A stretch of DNA of 64,000 nt from JAANXG01 sp963731035 (GCA_963731035.1 CAVSUY010000017.1:310001-374000); one strand, 5' to 3'. Positions 34,590 to 43,349 are shown, counted from the first letter of the stretch. The notes: generated by a model not told the origin, from the letters alone. Program-made: numbers and translations.

Positions 34590-35947
34590 TGGCGCAACGC
34601 GGTTCTTCATCACAGGGGCTCACACTGGGGGGCGGCAAGCTCTCCGAGCTGCGCCGGCGTATACTGTTTGTGCTGGGCGCCATGGTGGTATTCCGTATCG
34701 GGGCGTACATACCGATTCCGGGGGTTGACCCGACTGCGGTGGCCGCCCTGTTTCAGCAGACCCGTGGGTCGATAGTCGACGTATTCAACATGTTTTCCGG
34801 CGGAGCCCTGCGGCGTCTGTCGTTGATGGCGCTTGGTGTGATGCCGTATATCTCGGCCTCCATCATTATTCAGATGATGACCTCGGTGATCCCGGCCCTT
34901 GAGCAGTTAAAGAAAGAGGGCGAACAGGGGCGGCGAAAGATCACCCAGTACACGCGCTACGGTACGGTAGTGCTGGCGACCTTTCAGGCGCTGGGGATCT
35001 CCATCGCAGTACAGGGGCAGGTGGCTCCTGGAGGCGCGCCGGTGGTCTTGACGCCTGGTGTGGCGTTCAACGTCACCACGGTCATTACGCTGGTTACGGG
35101 GACCATGTTCCTGGTCTGGCTGGGCGAGCAGGCGTCGGAACGCGGGATCGGCAACGGTATCTCCCTGCTGATTTTCGCCAGCGTGGTGTCGGGGCTGCCG
35201 TCCGCCATTGGAGGCACCCTCCAGCTGGCCCAGACCGGCTCGTTCTCGCCATTATTCGTGCTGGGGCTGTTCGTGGCCGTGATCGTCGTCACCGGCTTTG
35301 TGGTGTTCGTGGAAAGGGGGCAGCGGCGTATTACGGTGAACTATGCCAAGAGACAGCAGGGTCGACGCATGTTCGCCGGCACCAGCAGCCATTTGCCCTT
35401 GAAATTGAACATGTCAGGCGTCATACCACCCATATTCGCGTCGAGCATCATCCTGTTCCCCGCGAGCCTGGGCCGATTCTTCGGCCAGGCCAAGGGCATG
35501 ACCTGGCTGAGCGACCTGTCCACGACACTGTCGCCGGGCCAGCCGATATACGCGTTGACCTACGCCGGCTTGATCATATTTTTCTGTTTTTTCTATACGG
35601 CCCTGGTGTTCAACCCCAAGGAGATCGCGGATAACCTGAAGAAGTCCGGGGCCTTCATTCCGGGGATCCGGCCGGGAGAACAGAGCGCCCGTTATATAGA
35701 CAGCGTCGTGTCAAGACTGACCATGGCCGGTGCCCTGTACCTGGTGGTGGTATGCCTGATACCGGAGTTCATGGTCGTGCAGTGGAACGTACCGTTCTAT
35801 TTCGGCGGCACGTCGCTGTTGATCATCGTGGTGGTGATGATGGACCTGATGAACCAGGTTCAATCCCACTTGATGTCGCGCCAGTACGAGAGCTTGATGA
35901 AGAAGAGCAATCTCACCGGCGGGTTGACCGGCGGGTTCCCCCGCTAA
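34589..35947 (+). CDS. secY: Preprotein translocase subunit SecY
   Basis: A 452-aa central channel of SecYEG with ten membrane spans. The first begins RRILFVLGAMVVFRIGAYIP; the second half includes LPLKLNMSGVIPPIFASSII and ALTYAGLIIFFCFFYTALVF. The plug-region signature GGALRRLSLMALGVMPYISA is present. It ends in a Gly-rich tail (LTGGLTGGFPR). TGATG overlap with rplO couples it to the ribosomal operon. Its partner secE lies at 8405. Confidence 0.98.
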   Translation: MAQRGSSSQGLTLGGGKLSELRRRILFVLGAMVVFRIGAYIPIPGVDPTAVAALFQQTRGSIVDVFNMFSGGALRRLSLMALGVMPYISASIIIQMMTSVIPALEQLKKEGEQGRRKITQYTRYGTVVLATFQALGISIAVQGQVAPGGAPVVLTPGVAFNVTTVITLVTGTMFLVWLGEQASERGIGNGISLLIFASVVSGLPSAIGGTLQLAQTGSFSPLFVLGLFVAVIVVTGFVVFVERGQRRITVNYAKRQQGRRMFAGTSSHLPLKLNMSGVIPPIFASSIILFPASLGRFFGQAKGMTWLSDLSTTLSPGQPIYALTYAGLIIFFCFFYTALVFNPKEIADNLKKSGAFIPGIRPGEQSARYIDSVVSRLTMAGALYLVVVCLIPEFMVVQWNVPFYFGGTSLLIIVVVMMDLMNQVQSHLMSRQYESLMKKSNLTGGLTGGFPR

Positions 35948-35972
35948 ACTATAGTTGACAGGATTTGAGTTT

Positions 35973-36086
35973 ATGAAAGTCAGAGCATCCGTGAAAAAGA
36001 TGTGCCGCAACTGCAAGATCATCCGCAGGAACGGATTGGTGCGGGTTATCTGCTCCGATCCCCGTCACAAGCAGCGCCAAGGTTGA
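35973..36086 (+). CDS. rpmJ: 50S ribosomal protein L36
   Basis: A 37-aa protein starting MKVRASVKKMCRNCKIIRRN and ending CSDPRHKQRQG. The zinc ligands C11, C14, C27 and H32 are all present, so this is the zinc-binding form. It lies 25 nt after secY and 32 nt before rpsM, its standard place at the end of the spc operon. Confidence 0.97.
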   Translation: MKVRASVKKMCRNCKIIRRNGLVRVICSDPRHKQRQG

Positions 36087-36118
36087 GCGAGAATGGGTTC
36101 CCAAATGCGGAGGTTTGA

Positions 36119-36475
36119 ATGGCACGAATAGCCGGAATCAATCTGCCGGTCAACAAGCACGTCGAGATCGCGCTGACCTCGATCTACGGCGTCGGCCGGA
36201 CCAGGGCGCAGCGTATCTGCGAGGCAGCGGGAGTCAACCGGAGCACCAAGGTAAAGGACCTGACCGAAGGCGATGCCGAGAAGCTGCGCGCTGAGGTGGG
36301 GAGGTTGACCGTGGAAGGGGACCTGCGTCGTGAGGTCTCCATGAATATCAAGCGCCTCATGGACCTGGGCTGCTATCGCGGCATCCGCCACCGGCGGGGC
36401 TTGCCCGTGCACGGCCAGCGCACCAGCACCAACGCTCGTACCCGCAAGGGTCCGCGCAAACCGATCAGAAGGTAA
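36119..36475 (+). CDS. rpsM: 30S ribosomal protein S13
   Basis: A 118-aa head protein contacting P-site tRNA and bridge B1. ARIAGINLPVNKHVEIALTS, IYGVGRTRAQRICEAAGV and the C-terminal RGLPVHGQRTSTNARTRKGP are conserved. First gene of the alpha operon; an S4 translational target is expected at its start but was not verified. GGAGG RBS. Confidence 0.98.
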   Translation: MARIAGINLPVNKHVEIALTSIYGVGRTRAQRICEAAGVNRSTKVKDLTEGDAEKLRAEVGRLTVEGDLRREVSMNIKRLMDLGCYRGIRHRRGLPVHGQRTSTNARTRKGPRKPIRR

Positions 36476-36484
36476 TTTGCAGGT

Positions 36485-36874
36485 ATGGCTAAAGCTTCGA
36501 CGAAAACGAAGAAGAAGGTCAAGAAGACCGTGACCGAGGGTATCGCCCACATTCATGCGTCATTCAACAACACGATCATCACGATCACCGACCGCCACGG
36601 CAATACCGTCTGCTGGGCGACGGCCGGCGGATCGGGGTTTCGCGGCTCCCGTAAGAGTACGCCGTTTGCCGCCCAGGTTGCGGCCGACAAGGCGGGCCGT
36701 GCCGCCCAGGAACAGGGCATGAAGAATCTCGAGGTGCGCGTCAACGGTCCGGGGCCGGGCCGGGAGTCCGCTGTCCGGGCGCTGAACGCGGCGGGGTTTG
36801 AGATCAGCAATATTACCGATGTCACCTCGATTCCCCACAATGGCTGCCGACCGCCCAAGCGGCGGCGGGTCTAG
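36485..36874 (+). CDS. rpsK: 30S ribosomal protein S11
   Basis: A 129-aa platform protein near the mRNA exit. GIAHIHASFNNTIITITDRH, GSGFRGSRKSTPFAAQVAAD and the C-terminal DVTSIPHNGCRPPKRRRV are diagnostic. It starts with a Lys/Thr-rich tail, as usual. 9 nt after rpsM. Confidence 0.98.
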   Translation: MAKASTKTKKKVKKTVTEGIAHIHASFNNTIITITDRHGNTVCWATAGGSGFRGSRKSTPFAAQVAADKAGRAAQEQGMKNLEVRVNGPGPGRESAVRALNAAGFEISNITDVTSIPHNGCRPPKRRRV

Positions 36875-36889
36875 CGGAGAGCTTGCGCA

Positions 36890-37513
36890 ATGGCCAGATA
36901 TATCGGACCAACCTGTAAACTCGCGCGCCGCGAAGGCACCGATCTCTTCCTCAAGAGTGCGGTGCGTTCCCTGGATTCCAAGTGCCGGCTCGACCGAAAG
37001 CCCGGGCAGACCCAGATGGGACGCCGGCCGCGGGTTACCGTGTATGGAACCCAGCTTCGGGAAAAGCAGAAGATGCGCCGGATATACGGTGTGATGGAAA
37101 AGCAGTTCCGGAATTACTACAAGAAGGCGGCGCAGAAGAAGGGCTCGACCGGGGAGAACCTGCTCGAGCTGCTGGAGACCCGCCTGGACAACGTCGTGTA
37201 CCGCATGGGTTTTGCGGTAACGCGCGCAGAGGCGCGCCAGCTGGTCGGCCACAAGGGCGTCAGCGTCAACGGCAGGATGGTGAACATACCGTCCTACCAG
37301 GTGTCGGCGGGAGACGAAGTCGGCATTCGGGACAGGGCGAAGAGCCAGCTCCGGATTCAGGCCGCGGTGGATATCGCCGAGCAGGTCGGCACGCCAGACT
37401 GGATGGAAGTCGATCTCAAGGCAAAGAAGGGCGTGTTCAAGAATCCGCCCGAGCGGTCGGATCTGCCCGCAGAGCTTGACGAGTCGCTGGTTGTGGCACT
37501 GTATTCGAAGTAG
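36890..37513 (+). CDS. rpsD: 30S ribosomal protein S4
   Basis: A 207-aa primary 16S rRNA binder and the usual repressor of the alpha operon. MARYIGPTCKLARREGTDLF, the S4 RNA-binding domain RLDNVVYRMGFAVTRAEARQ then LVGHKGVSVNGRMVNIPS, and the C-terminal ELDESLVVALYSK fit well. 15 nt after rpsK. Confidence 0.98.
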   Translation: MARYIGPTCKLARREGTDLFLKSAVRSLDSKCRLDRKPGQTQMGRRPRVTVYGTQLREKQKMRRIYGVMEKQFRNYYKKAAQKKGSTGENLLELLETRLDNVVYRMGFAVTRAEARQLVGHKGVSVNGRMVNIPSYQVSAGDEVGIRDRAKSQLRIQAAVDIAEQVGTPDWMEVDLKAKKGVFKNPPERSDLPAELDESLVVALYSK

Positions 37514-37592
37514 TCGGAGGCCTTCAGGGCAGGTTCTTCTTGGCTAGATTCCTCCAGGCTCAACTTTTTGAACATATTCGTTAGGTAAAGGT

Positions 37593-38594
37593 ATGAAAGA
37601 CTCAACGGCTGAATTTCTGAAACCTCGTCTGGTCGACGTTCAGAGTGCCGATGACCAGCACGCCCAAATCGTCATCGAACCCCTGGAAAGAGGGTTTGGC
37701 TACACCCTGGGCAACGCGCTGCGCCGGATACTGCTGTCGTCGATGCCGGGTTGCGCGGTCACGGAGGTCAAGATCGAGGGCGTGTTGCATGAATATGCGG
37801 CCGTGGAAGGCGTCCAGGAGGACGTGATCGATATCTTGCTCAATCTCAAGGGCATTGCTTTCAAGATGCACAATCGGGAAAGCGCAGTATTGCGGTTGAG
37901 CAAGAAGGGACCCGCCGTGGTCACGGCCGCGGACATCCAGCTCGAGCACGACGTCGAGATCATCAATCCCGATGCCGTCATCGCGCACGTATCCAAGGAG
38001 GGCACGCTGGACATGGAGCTGACAGTAAGTCGCGGCCGTGGCTACGAGACCGTGGATGCGCGGCGCAGCGCCGATGACACCAAGAGCATCGGGGTGATGC
38101 AGCTGGACGCATCCTACAGTCCGATACGCCGGGTTTCCTACTCGGTGGAGAACGCCCGCGTCGAGCAGCGTACGGACCTGGACAAACTGATCCTCAGCAT
38201 CGAAACCAACGGCGCCATAGATCCCGAAGAGGCGGTCAGGCGTGCGGCTACGATTCTCCATGAGCAGATCGCGGTATTCGTGAACCTCGAGGAGACGGCG
38301 GAAGAGGCGACCGCGGCGAAGGAGCCGGATGTCGATCCGCTGCTGCTGCGCCCGGTTGACGATCTGGAATTGACGGTACGTTCGGCGAACTGTCTCAAGG
38401 CCGAGAATATTTACTACATCGGCGATCTGATTCAGCGCACGGAGGTCGAGCTGCTCAAGACCCCCAATCTCGGTAAGAAGTCCCTCACCGAGATCAAGGA
38501 CGTGCTGGCGACCCGCGGTCTGTCATTGGGTATGAAGCTCGAGAACTGGCCGCCGACATCGCTCAAGAAAGATAGCCTGGACTTGACGGGGTAA
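37593..38594 (+). CDS. rpoA: DNA-directed RNA polymerase subunit alpha
   Basis: A 333-aa subunit that dimerises to start polymerase assembly. The N-terminal domain (IEPLERGFGYTLGNALRRIL then LSSMPGCAVTEVKIEG) is followed by the C-terminal domain, which binds UP elements and activators (LELTVRSANCLKAENIYYIG, LLKTPNLGKKSLTEIKDVLA). The DNA-contacting arginine in TVRSANCLK is kept. It follows rpsD by 79 nt. Confidence 0.98.
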   Translation: MKDSTAEFLKPRLVDVQSADDQHAQIVIEPLERGFGYTLGNALRRILLSSMPGCAVTEVKIEGVLHEYAAVEGVQEDVIDILLNLKGIAFKMHNRESAVLRLSKKGPAVVTAADIQLEHDVEIINPDAVIAHVSKEGTLDMELTVSRGRGYETVDARRSADDTKSIGVMQLDASYSPIRRVSYSVENARVEQRTDLDKLILSIETNGAIDPEEAVRRAATILHEQIAVFVNLEETAEEATAAKEPDVDPLLLRPVDDLELTVRSANCLKAENIYYIGDLIQRTEVELLKTPNLGKKSLTEIKDVLATRGLSLGMKLENWPPTSLKKDSLDLTG

Positions 38595-38600
38595 TAGGGC

Positions 38601-38999
38601 ATGCGACACCGGAAATCTGGCAGAACGCTCAATAGAACGACATCGCATCGGGAGGCCATGTTTCGAAACATGGTGGCTTCTCTGTTCGAGCATGAACAGA
38701 TCCGAACGACGCTGCCGAAGGCCAAGGAGCTCAGGCGCGTGGCGGAACCGTTGATCACTCTCGGGAAAAGTCCATCCCTGTCGAACCGCCGCCTGGCCTA
38801 CTCGCGGCTGCGAAACCGCAAGATCGTGGGTAAGCTGTTCGACGATCTGGGAGTCAGGTTCAAGGACCGGCCAGGTGGCTACCTGCGTATCCTCAAATGC
38901 GGCCCGCGGCCCGGAGACAATGCGCCCATGGCCTACGTGCAGCTGGTGGAGATGAGCGGGGCTGAGTTCGATACGAAAGCTGCGAAGGGCAAAGACTGA
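38601..38999 (+). CDS. rplQ: 50S ribosomal protein L17
   Basis: A 132-aa protein near the tunnel exit. MRHRKSGRTLNRTTSHREAM and FRNMVASLFEHEQIRTTLPK are the conserved core; GGYLRILKCGPRPGDNAPMA is at the C-terminus. Last gene of the alpha operon, followed by a terminator. Confidence 0.98.
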   Translation: MRHRKSGRTLNRTTSHREAMFRNMVASLFEHEQIRTTLPKAKELRRVAEPLITLGKSPSLSNRRLAYSRLRNRKIVGKLFDDLGVRFKDRPGGYLRILKCGPRPGDNAPMAYVQLVEMSGAEFDTKAAKGKD

Positions 39000-39047
39000 C
39001 TGCGTTTCACTGACGTATAAATCGAATAAAGATGTCGATAGAAATCG

Positions 39048-39073
39048 CGCCGGGCATGTCCCGGCGTTTTTTT
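39048..39073 (+). terminator. Intrinsic terminator of the alpha operon
   Basis: CGCCGGG (39048–39054), loop CATGT, CCCGGCG (39060–39066), then seven T. It closes the ribosomal super-operon 48 nt after rplQ and ends 16 nt before the first ATG of the next gene. Confidence 0.92.
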
Positions 39074-39085
39074 GTGCCGGCTCAC

Positions 39086-39091
39086 TATAAT
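39086..39091 (+). promoter_or_regulatory. Possible –10 box of the oligopeptidase B gene
   Basis: A perfect TATAAT right after the rplQ terminator. No good –35 lies at 15–19 nt. If used, transcription would start around 39098, at the in-frame ATG 39099, giving a message with almost no leader. Confidence 0.4.
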
Positions 39092-41177
39092 GCAGCAAAT
39101 GCACAAAGCGTCGCGAATACGATCTGCGGCCCTCCGAACGCGGGAACCCCGGGCACGAAGAGACCCGCGGACACGGGATATCCATGGGGAGACGCTTCAC
39201 GACGAATTCGCGTACCTGGCGGTTCGCGACGACCCGCGCACCAGGGACCACATTCGAAACGAGACGGAATACTTCGAGGTGTGTATGGCGCCGTCGGTCG
39301 ACGTGGCGGATCTCTTGTACGAGGAGCTCAGGGCAAGGAATCCCGAGGATGACATGTCGGTGCCGGAGACAATCAACGGCTATCGGTACTACAGCCGGGT
39401 TGCATCCGGAATGCAGTATCCGATGCATTGCCGCACGAGAGATAATGGGGTCGGGAGGGAAGAGATATATCTCGACGAGAATCGGTTGGTGGGGGACGGA
39501 CGCTACTGCGATGTCTCGGTGCTCGCGATCTGTCCACGGCAGGAGCGGTTCGCCTGCACCGTTGATCGCAAGGGACACGAGTGCTACGAAGTACTCGTTG
39601 CCTCCATGCCCTGCGGTGAACTTCGCTGCTGCGCGGAACGGGCCGGGGAAAGTATTGCCTGGGCGGGGAATGGAAGGTATCTGTTTTACACCGGAATCGA
39701 CGACAAGGCCCGCACTGATTCCGTGTGGGTCCACGATCTTGAGCGCTCGGCGTCGCATCGCATTCTTGTCGAACCTGACCCGGCATTCTTCGTAACCCTC
39801 AGCCTCAGCAGATCCGGCGGCTGGGTCATTATCGATATAGCCGGCAATACCTGCAGCGAGACTCGGGTACTGCCGGCCGACCGGCCCCTGGAAACACCAA
39901 CGGTGGTGTTCGTGCGTCGCGAGGGGGTGGAATACTCGGTAGAGCATCATCAAGACCGATTCCTGGTGCTCACCAACGACCAATCCGAAGACTTCCGGCT
40001 GATCGAGATTCCGGCGCCGTGGGACGGCCGGGGCACCGGCGTGGAGCTGATCCCGCACAGAGAAGGGGTGTCTCTCGAATTCGTCGATGCCTACAGGCAT
40101 CATCTGGTTATCGGCGAGAGATGGAACGGCGTCGAGCGAGCATGGATCTGGGATCTCGTCAACGATACGAGGCGATACCTGCCGGGCAGCGATGCGCTGT
40201 CCTATCTGAGCGTGGACGACCTGTACGACTACGACGCGGGCTTCGTACGATATGAGTACAGCACGCCCATCAAGCCGCACACGGTGTACGACTACGACGT
40301 GGCCAGTGGCCGGTCCACCTGGCGCAAGACCAGCGGTCCCCCGGGGTACCGGGAGGACCACTATGCGAGCGAGCAGTTCCAGGTGCGCTCCGGGGATGTC
40401 GATGTCCCCCTTACAATGATCTATCGCCGGGACACGTTGCGCGATGATGGATGCCCCGCGCCCCTTCTTCTGAGCGGCTACGGCGCCTACGAGGAGCCCA
40501 TGGAAACGGAGTTCGACGGCGACCTGATCAGTCTCCTGGACCGCGGCGTGGTGGTGGCCATGGCCCATGTGCGGGGCGGTGGTGATCTCGGCCCGGCATG
40601 GCACGACGCGGGGCGCCTGGGCAGCAAGGAAAATTCATTCAGGGATTTCTGTGCCTGTGCTCGTTTCGTGATCGACAATGGATACACGGACGCGGGCCGG
40701 ATCGCTGCCTGGGGCGCGAGCGCCGGCGGGCTGCTGGTGGCGGTGGCGCTCAACCGGGAACCGCAGCTATTCGCCTCCGCGGTGCTGGATGTGCCGTTCC
40801 TGGATGTACTCAATACCTTGTTGGACCCCGAACTGCCGCTGACCGAGCATGACTTCGATGAGTTCGGCGATCCCTCGGTGGAGGAGGAGTATCGTTGGAT
40901 CCGTGCCTACTCTCCCTATGACAATATCAGCGAGCAGGCGTACCCGCCGATGCTGGTGTCTGCGGCCTTGAATGACCAGCGGGTGGGCTATTGGGAAGCC
41001 CTGAAATGGGTTGCACGCCTGCGGGAGCGGAAAACCGACGACAATCCGCTGCTGATCAGGATCGACGCCGCCGGTCATCTTGGCGAGACGGGGCGCTACG
41101 ATGCCCTCAGGCGTATTGCCACCGTTTACACATTCCTTCTGGACATGTGGGGCGTGATACCGGAGACGAAGCGATGA
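39090..41177 (+). CDS. ptrB: Oligopeptidase B (protease II), S9A prolyl oligopeptidase family
   Basis: A serine peptidase that cuts short peptides after Arg and Lys in the cytoplasm (no signal peptide). The beta-propeller makes up the first ~400 residues; the alpha/beta-hydrolase domain contains GYGAYEEPMETEFD, AHVRGGGDLGPAWHDAGRLG, the nucleophile motif GASAGG, DVPFLDVLNT and PLTEHDFDEFGDP. The catalytic Asp lies in AALNDQRVGYWEALKW and His in AAGHLGETGRYDA. About 695 aa, a normal length. ATG 39090 is used; ATG 39099 is equally possible, and neither has an RBS. Its stop overlaps the next start (ATGA). Confidence 0.88.
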   Translation: MQQMHKASRIRSAALRTREPRARRDPRTRDIHGETLHDEFAYLAVRDDPRTRDHIRNETEYFEVCMAPSVDVADLLYEELRARNPEDDMSVPETINGYRYYSRVASGMQYPMHCRTRDNGVGREEIYLDENRLVGDGRYCDVSVLAICPRQERFACTVDRKGHECYEVLVASMPCGELRCCAERAGESIAWAGNGRYLFYTGIDDKARTDSVWVHDLERSASHRILVEPDPAFFVTLSLSRSGGWVIIDIAGNTCSETRVLPADRPLETPTVVFVRREGVEYSVEHHQDRFLVLTNDQSEDFRLIEIPAPWDGRGTGVELIPHREGVSLEFVDAYRHHLVIGERWNGVERAWIWDLVNDTRRYLPGSDALSYLSVDDLYDYDAGFVRYEYSTPIKPHTVYDYDVASGRSTWRKTSGPPGYREDHYASEQFQVRSGDVDVPLTMIYRRDTLRDDGCPAPLLLSGYGAYEEPMETEFDGDLISLLDRGVVVAMAHVRGGGDLGPAWHDAGRLGSKENSFRDFCACARFVIDNGYTDAGRIAAWGASAGGLLVAVALNREPQLFASAVLDVPFLDVLNTLLDPELPLTEHDFDEFGDPSVEEEYRWIRAYSPYDNISEQAYPPMLVSAALNDQRVGYWEALKWVARLRERKTDDNPLLIRIDAAGHLGETGRYDALRRIATVYTFLLDMWGVIPETKR

Positions 41178-41923
41178 TCTTTCTTTTTACGGATTTCAGC
41201 ACCCGGGATCCTTACGTGGGACAGATGCACGCCGCGATACGGCGTCGAGCGGACGTTCCGGTGATAGATCTCCTCCATCATGTACCGAACCATGATATGC
41301 GGGCCGGCGCCTACCTTCTCGACGCCCTCCGGCACGGCTGTTCTCCCGGGGACGTGTTCGTCTGTGTGGTGGACCCCGGGGTGGGAGGCGCACGCGTTCC
41401 GGTTATGGTGAAGGCGGACGGAAAGTGGTATGTGGGCCCGGACAACGGCTTGTTCGAGATGGTTCGAAGGCGCTCCCGGTCGGTGGAAGTGTTTCGTATC
41501 GACTGGCGTCCGCAATCCCTGTCCGCTTCCTTCCATGGCCGTGACCTGTTCTCTCCCGTCGGGGCGATGCTGGCGGCCGGGGAACTGCCATCGTCCTCCC
41601 CTTGGGCTCTGCGGAACGTGGGTGGATGGCCCGAAGACTTGAACGAAATCATCTACATCGACCATTTCGGCAATGCCATCACCGGATACAGAGCCGGGCC
41701 GGTATCCGACGGGGCTCTTGTGCGAATCAAGGACAGGCGCCTTGCGCGGGGCGAGACGTTCTCTTCGGTCAGTGCCGGGGAGGCACTGTGGTACCGCAAC
41801 TCCATGGGGCTGCTCGAAATTGCCGTCCGGGAAGGCAGCGCGGCGGATCTGCTCGGCCTGGCGATCGGGGACAGCTTCGACATAACCGATTACCAGGCGC
41901 TGGTAACCGAACCGTCATACTGA
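41174..41923 (+). CDS. SAM hydroxide adenosyltransferase / S-adenosylmethionine hydrolase-like protein (DUF62)
   Basis: A 249-aa member of the fluorinase/chlorinase-related family, whose bacterial members hydrolyse S-adenosylmethionine to adenosine and methionine. The start MIFLFTDFSTRDPYVGQMHA, then CVVDPGVGGARVPVMVK, YVGPDNGLFEMV and SFHGRDLFSPVGAMLA are the family motifs, including the Asp and the HGRD catalytic block. The C-terminal domain begins near EIIYIDHFGNAITG. ATG 41174 lies in the stop of the peptidase gene, so the two are translated together. The frame is open upstream but not homologous. Why a SAM hydrolase should pair with a peptidase is unclear. Confidence 0.87.
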   Translation: MIFLFTDFSTRDPYVGQMHAAIRRRADVPVIDLLHHVPNHDMRAGAYLLDALRHGCSPGDVFVCVVDPGVGGARVPVMVKADGKWYVGPDNGLFEMVRRRSRSVEVFRIDWRPQSLSASFHGRDLFSPVGAMLAAGELPSSSPWALRNVGGWPEDLNEIIYIDHFGNAITGYRAGPVSDGALVRIKDRRLARGETFSSVSAGEALWYRNSMGLLEIAVREGSAADLLGLAIGDSFDITDYQALVTEPSY

Positions 41924-42046
41924 ACATCGGTGATCAGCCGGGTGTCGCAAGAATGCGGCATGACGGGCATGGATACGCCGGGGCGTGGCGCGAATCCAAC
42001 GTCCAGCACGTCGTAAAGCGGTCGAGCGTCGACTGGGAACGGATGT

Positions 42047-43114
42047 TCACTTGAGCAGAGATCTGATTCTCTCGACGCAAACCTCGATACCCGCTGGCTG
42101 GCAGCGCTTCGTCGCGGTCAGGCTCAGGAACCGGACGATCGCGCGCCGCAGGCCGGAGGGATCGTTGCGGCGAGCCTCGCTGCAGGGTACCTGTTTCTCC
42201 AGCCATTCGATGAGGTGGACTTCCTCGGGCCAGTCCGGCCGACGTATGTATACCACCGGCTTCCCCAGACACGCCGCTTCGGTGAAGGCGCCATAGCCGG
42301 GTTTGCACACCAGTACATCGCTGCTGGCAAGGAGGTCCGGAAACATCAGTCCCGTCTCGTTCGGGTGGAGGATGTCGCGGCGGTGAAGGCCGCAGGACCC
42401 GTCCACCAGCCATCGTACGTCTTCCAGTTCCGGCAGATCGCCCGGTGTCAGTTCCGCCTCCCGGCCCCCCAGGGCAAGCAGCAGGAGCCTCGTTTCCTCG
42501 CCAAGGCCGAAGCGTTTACGGATCAGAGTTCCGTGGTCGTGCCCGATCTGGGCGACGGGTGGAATCACTTCGAGATTTTGGACCCAGTGCATCGGCATGC
42601 AGGGTCGGGGGGCGAGGAATGTGTCACAGCAGTTGTAAGCGGAGACCATTTTCTCGAACACCGCCGTAGACGCCTTCGTCGGTGGAGCGTAGTTGCGATA
42701 CAGGTCCGCCCAGTTGAGAGGTGAAAACGCGATGACGGGGATGCCGGCACGAGCGGCTGCAGCGACGTTCAGAAACGAAATGTTCGACAGCAGCAGGCCG
42801 CAGTCCGAGCTTCGAAGGCGCTCAGCGCGCCGGTCCAGGTGCTCGTCCCACAGGCGGTGGAGATCCGCATAGTCGTTCACCGTCCGTTCGACGTCTACGG
42901 TGAGGTCGGGATTCATCCTCAATCCAAAGTCCAGTGGATCCTCGACCACGTCGAACGGACAGTGGATGCGTCCGCGCAGGGTTTCCTCAGGCAGGCCGCT
43001 CCATACGCTCAAGCAGCATTCCGGAAGCTCCGCATAGAGGCGTTCCAGGACCGGGGCGGTGATGGCCATGTGTCCCCGGCCGTGGGCGGAGATCGATGCG
43101 ACGACGCGGGACAT
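42047..43114 (-). CDS. GT-B fold glycosyltransferase-like protein
   Basis: A 355-aa protein with a glycine-rich N-terminal motif SAHGRGHMAITAPVLERL (acceptor-side Rossmann fold) and a C-terminal nucleotide-sugar-binding motif VCKPGYGAFTEAACLGKPVV, as in family 28/UDP-glycosyltransferases. No membrane span or signal peptide, so a cytosolic enzyme. Neither the sugar nor the acceptor can be inferred. It stands alone on the minus strand, 123 nt from the DUF62 gene (convergent) and separated from lpd by an inverted-repeat element. It could be a conserved hypothetical of other function within the same fold. Confidence 0.68.
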   Translation of the reverse strand: MSRVVASISAHGRGHMAITAPVLERLYAELPECCLSVWSGLPEETLRGRIHCPFDVVEDPLDFGLRMNPDLTVDVERTVNDYADLHRLWDEHLDRRAERLRSSDCGLLLSNISFLNVAAAARAGIPVIAFSPLNWADLYRNYAPPTKASTAVFEKMVSAYNCCDTFLAPRPCMPMHWVQNLEVIPPVAQIGHDHGTLIRKRFGLGEETRLLLLALGGREAELTPGDLPELEDVRWLVDGSCGLHRRDILHPNETGLMFPDLLASSDVLVCKPGYGAFTEAACLGKPVVYIRRPDWPEEVHLIEWLEKQVPCSEARRNDPSGLRRAIVRFLSLTATKRCQPAGIEVCVERIRSLLK

Positions 43115-43132
43115 CTGTGGCCGGACCGGCTC

Positions 43133-43349
43133 CTAGTGTACCCCGCCAGAAATGATGCAAATTATTTCAGGCTGGGATGACGGTGGCCCCGATCCGCAAA
43201 CGGGCGCCGCCGGGGTCTTTTTCAGTCGCTCCCCGATACTCGCTTGGTGAAAAAGACCCCGGCGGCGCCCTTTCGATGCTCTATCAAACAATTCAACCCG
43301 GATCGGCAAGCCGCCGATAAGTTACAGACTGTTTGACGGGGTACACTAG
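43133..43349. mobile_element. Small element with terminal inverted repeats (217 bp), MITE-like
   Basis: CTAGTGTACCCCG (43133–43145) and its exact inverse CGGGGTACACTAG (43337–43349) bound a non-coding block with a long internal palindrome. The left end continues CCAGAAAT, resembling the sequence at 52116 (CTAGTGTGCCCCGCCACTAA), so the ends belong to a family present at least twice here. The right end contains the lpd stop codon. No transposase lies inside. Confidence 0.6.
43202..43270 (-). terminator. Long palindrome downstream of lpd
   Basis: Arms 43202–43224 and 43248–43270 are a perfect 23-bp inverted repeat around a 23-nt loop; each arm carries GGGGTCTTTTT in one direction. It sits 76 nt past the lpd stop on the transcribed strand and could end or protect the pdh transcript, but no U run follows the full stem. 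It is also the core of the small element around it. Confidence 0.6.

Noticed and set aside
38523..40604. 693-codon frame antisense to rplQ and ptrB
   Set aside because: It crosses two real genes and a terminator on the other strand; no RBS and no recognisable domain.
40991..41173. 61-residue N-terminal extension of the DUF62 protein
   Set aside because: The extension lies inside ptrB in another frame, is Arg/Ser-rich and is not part of the family, whose normal start is MIFLFTDFS.
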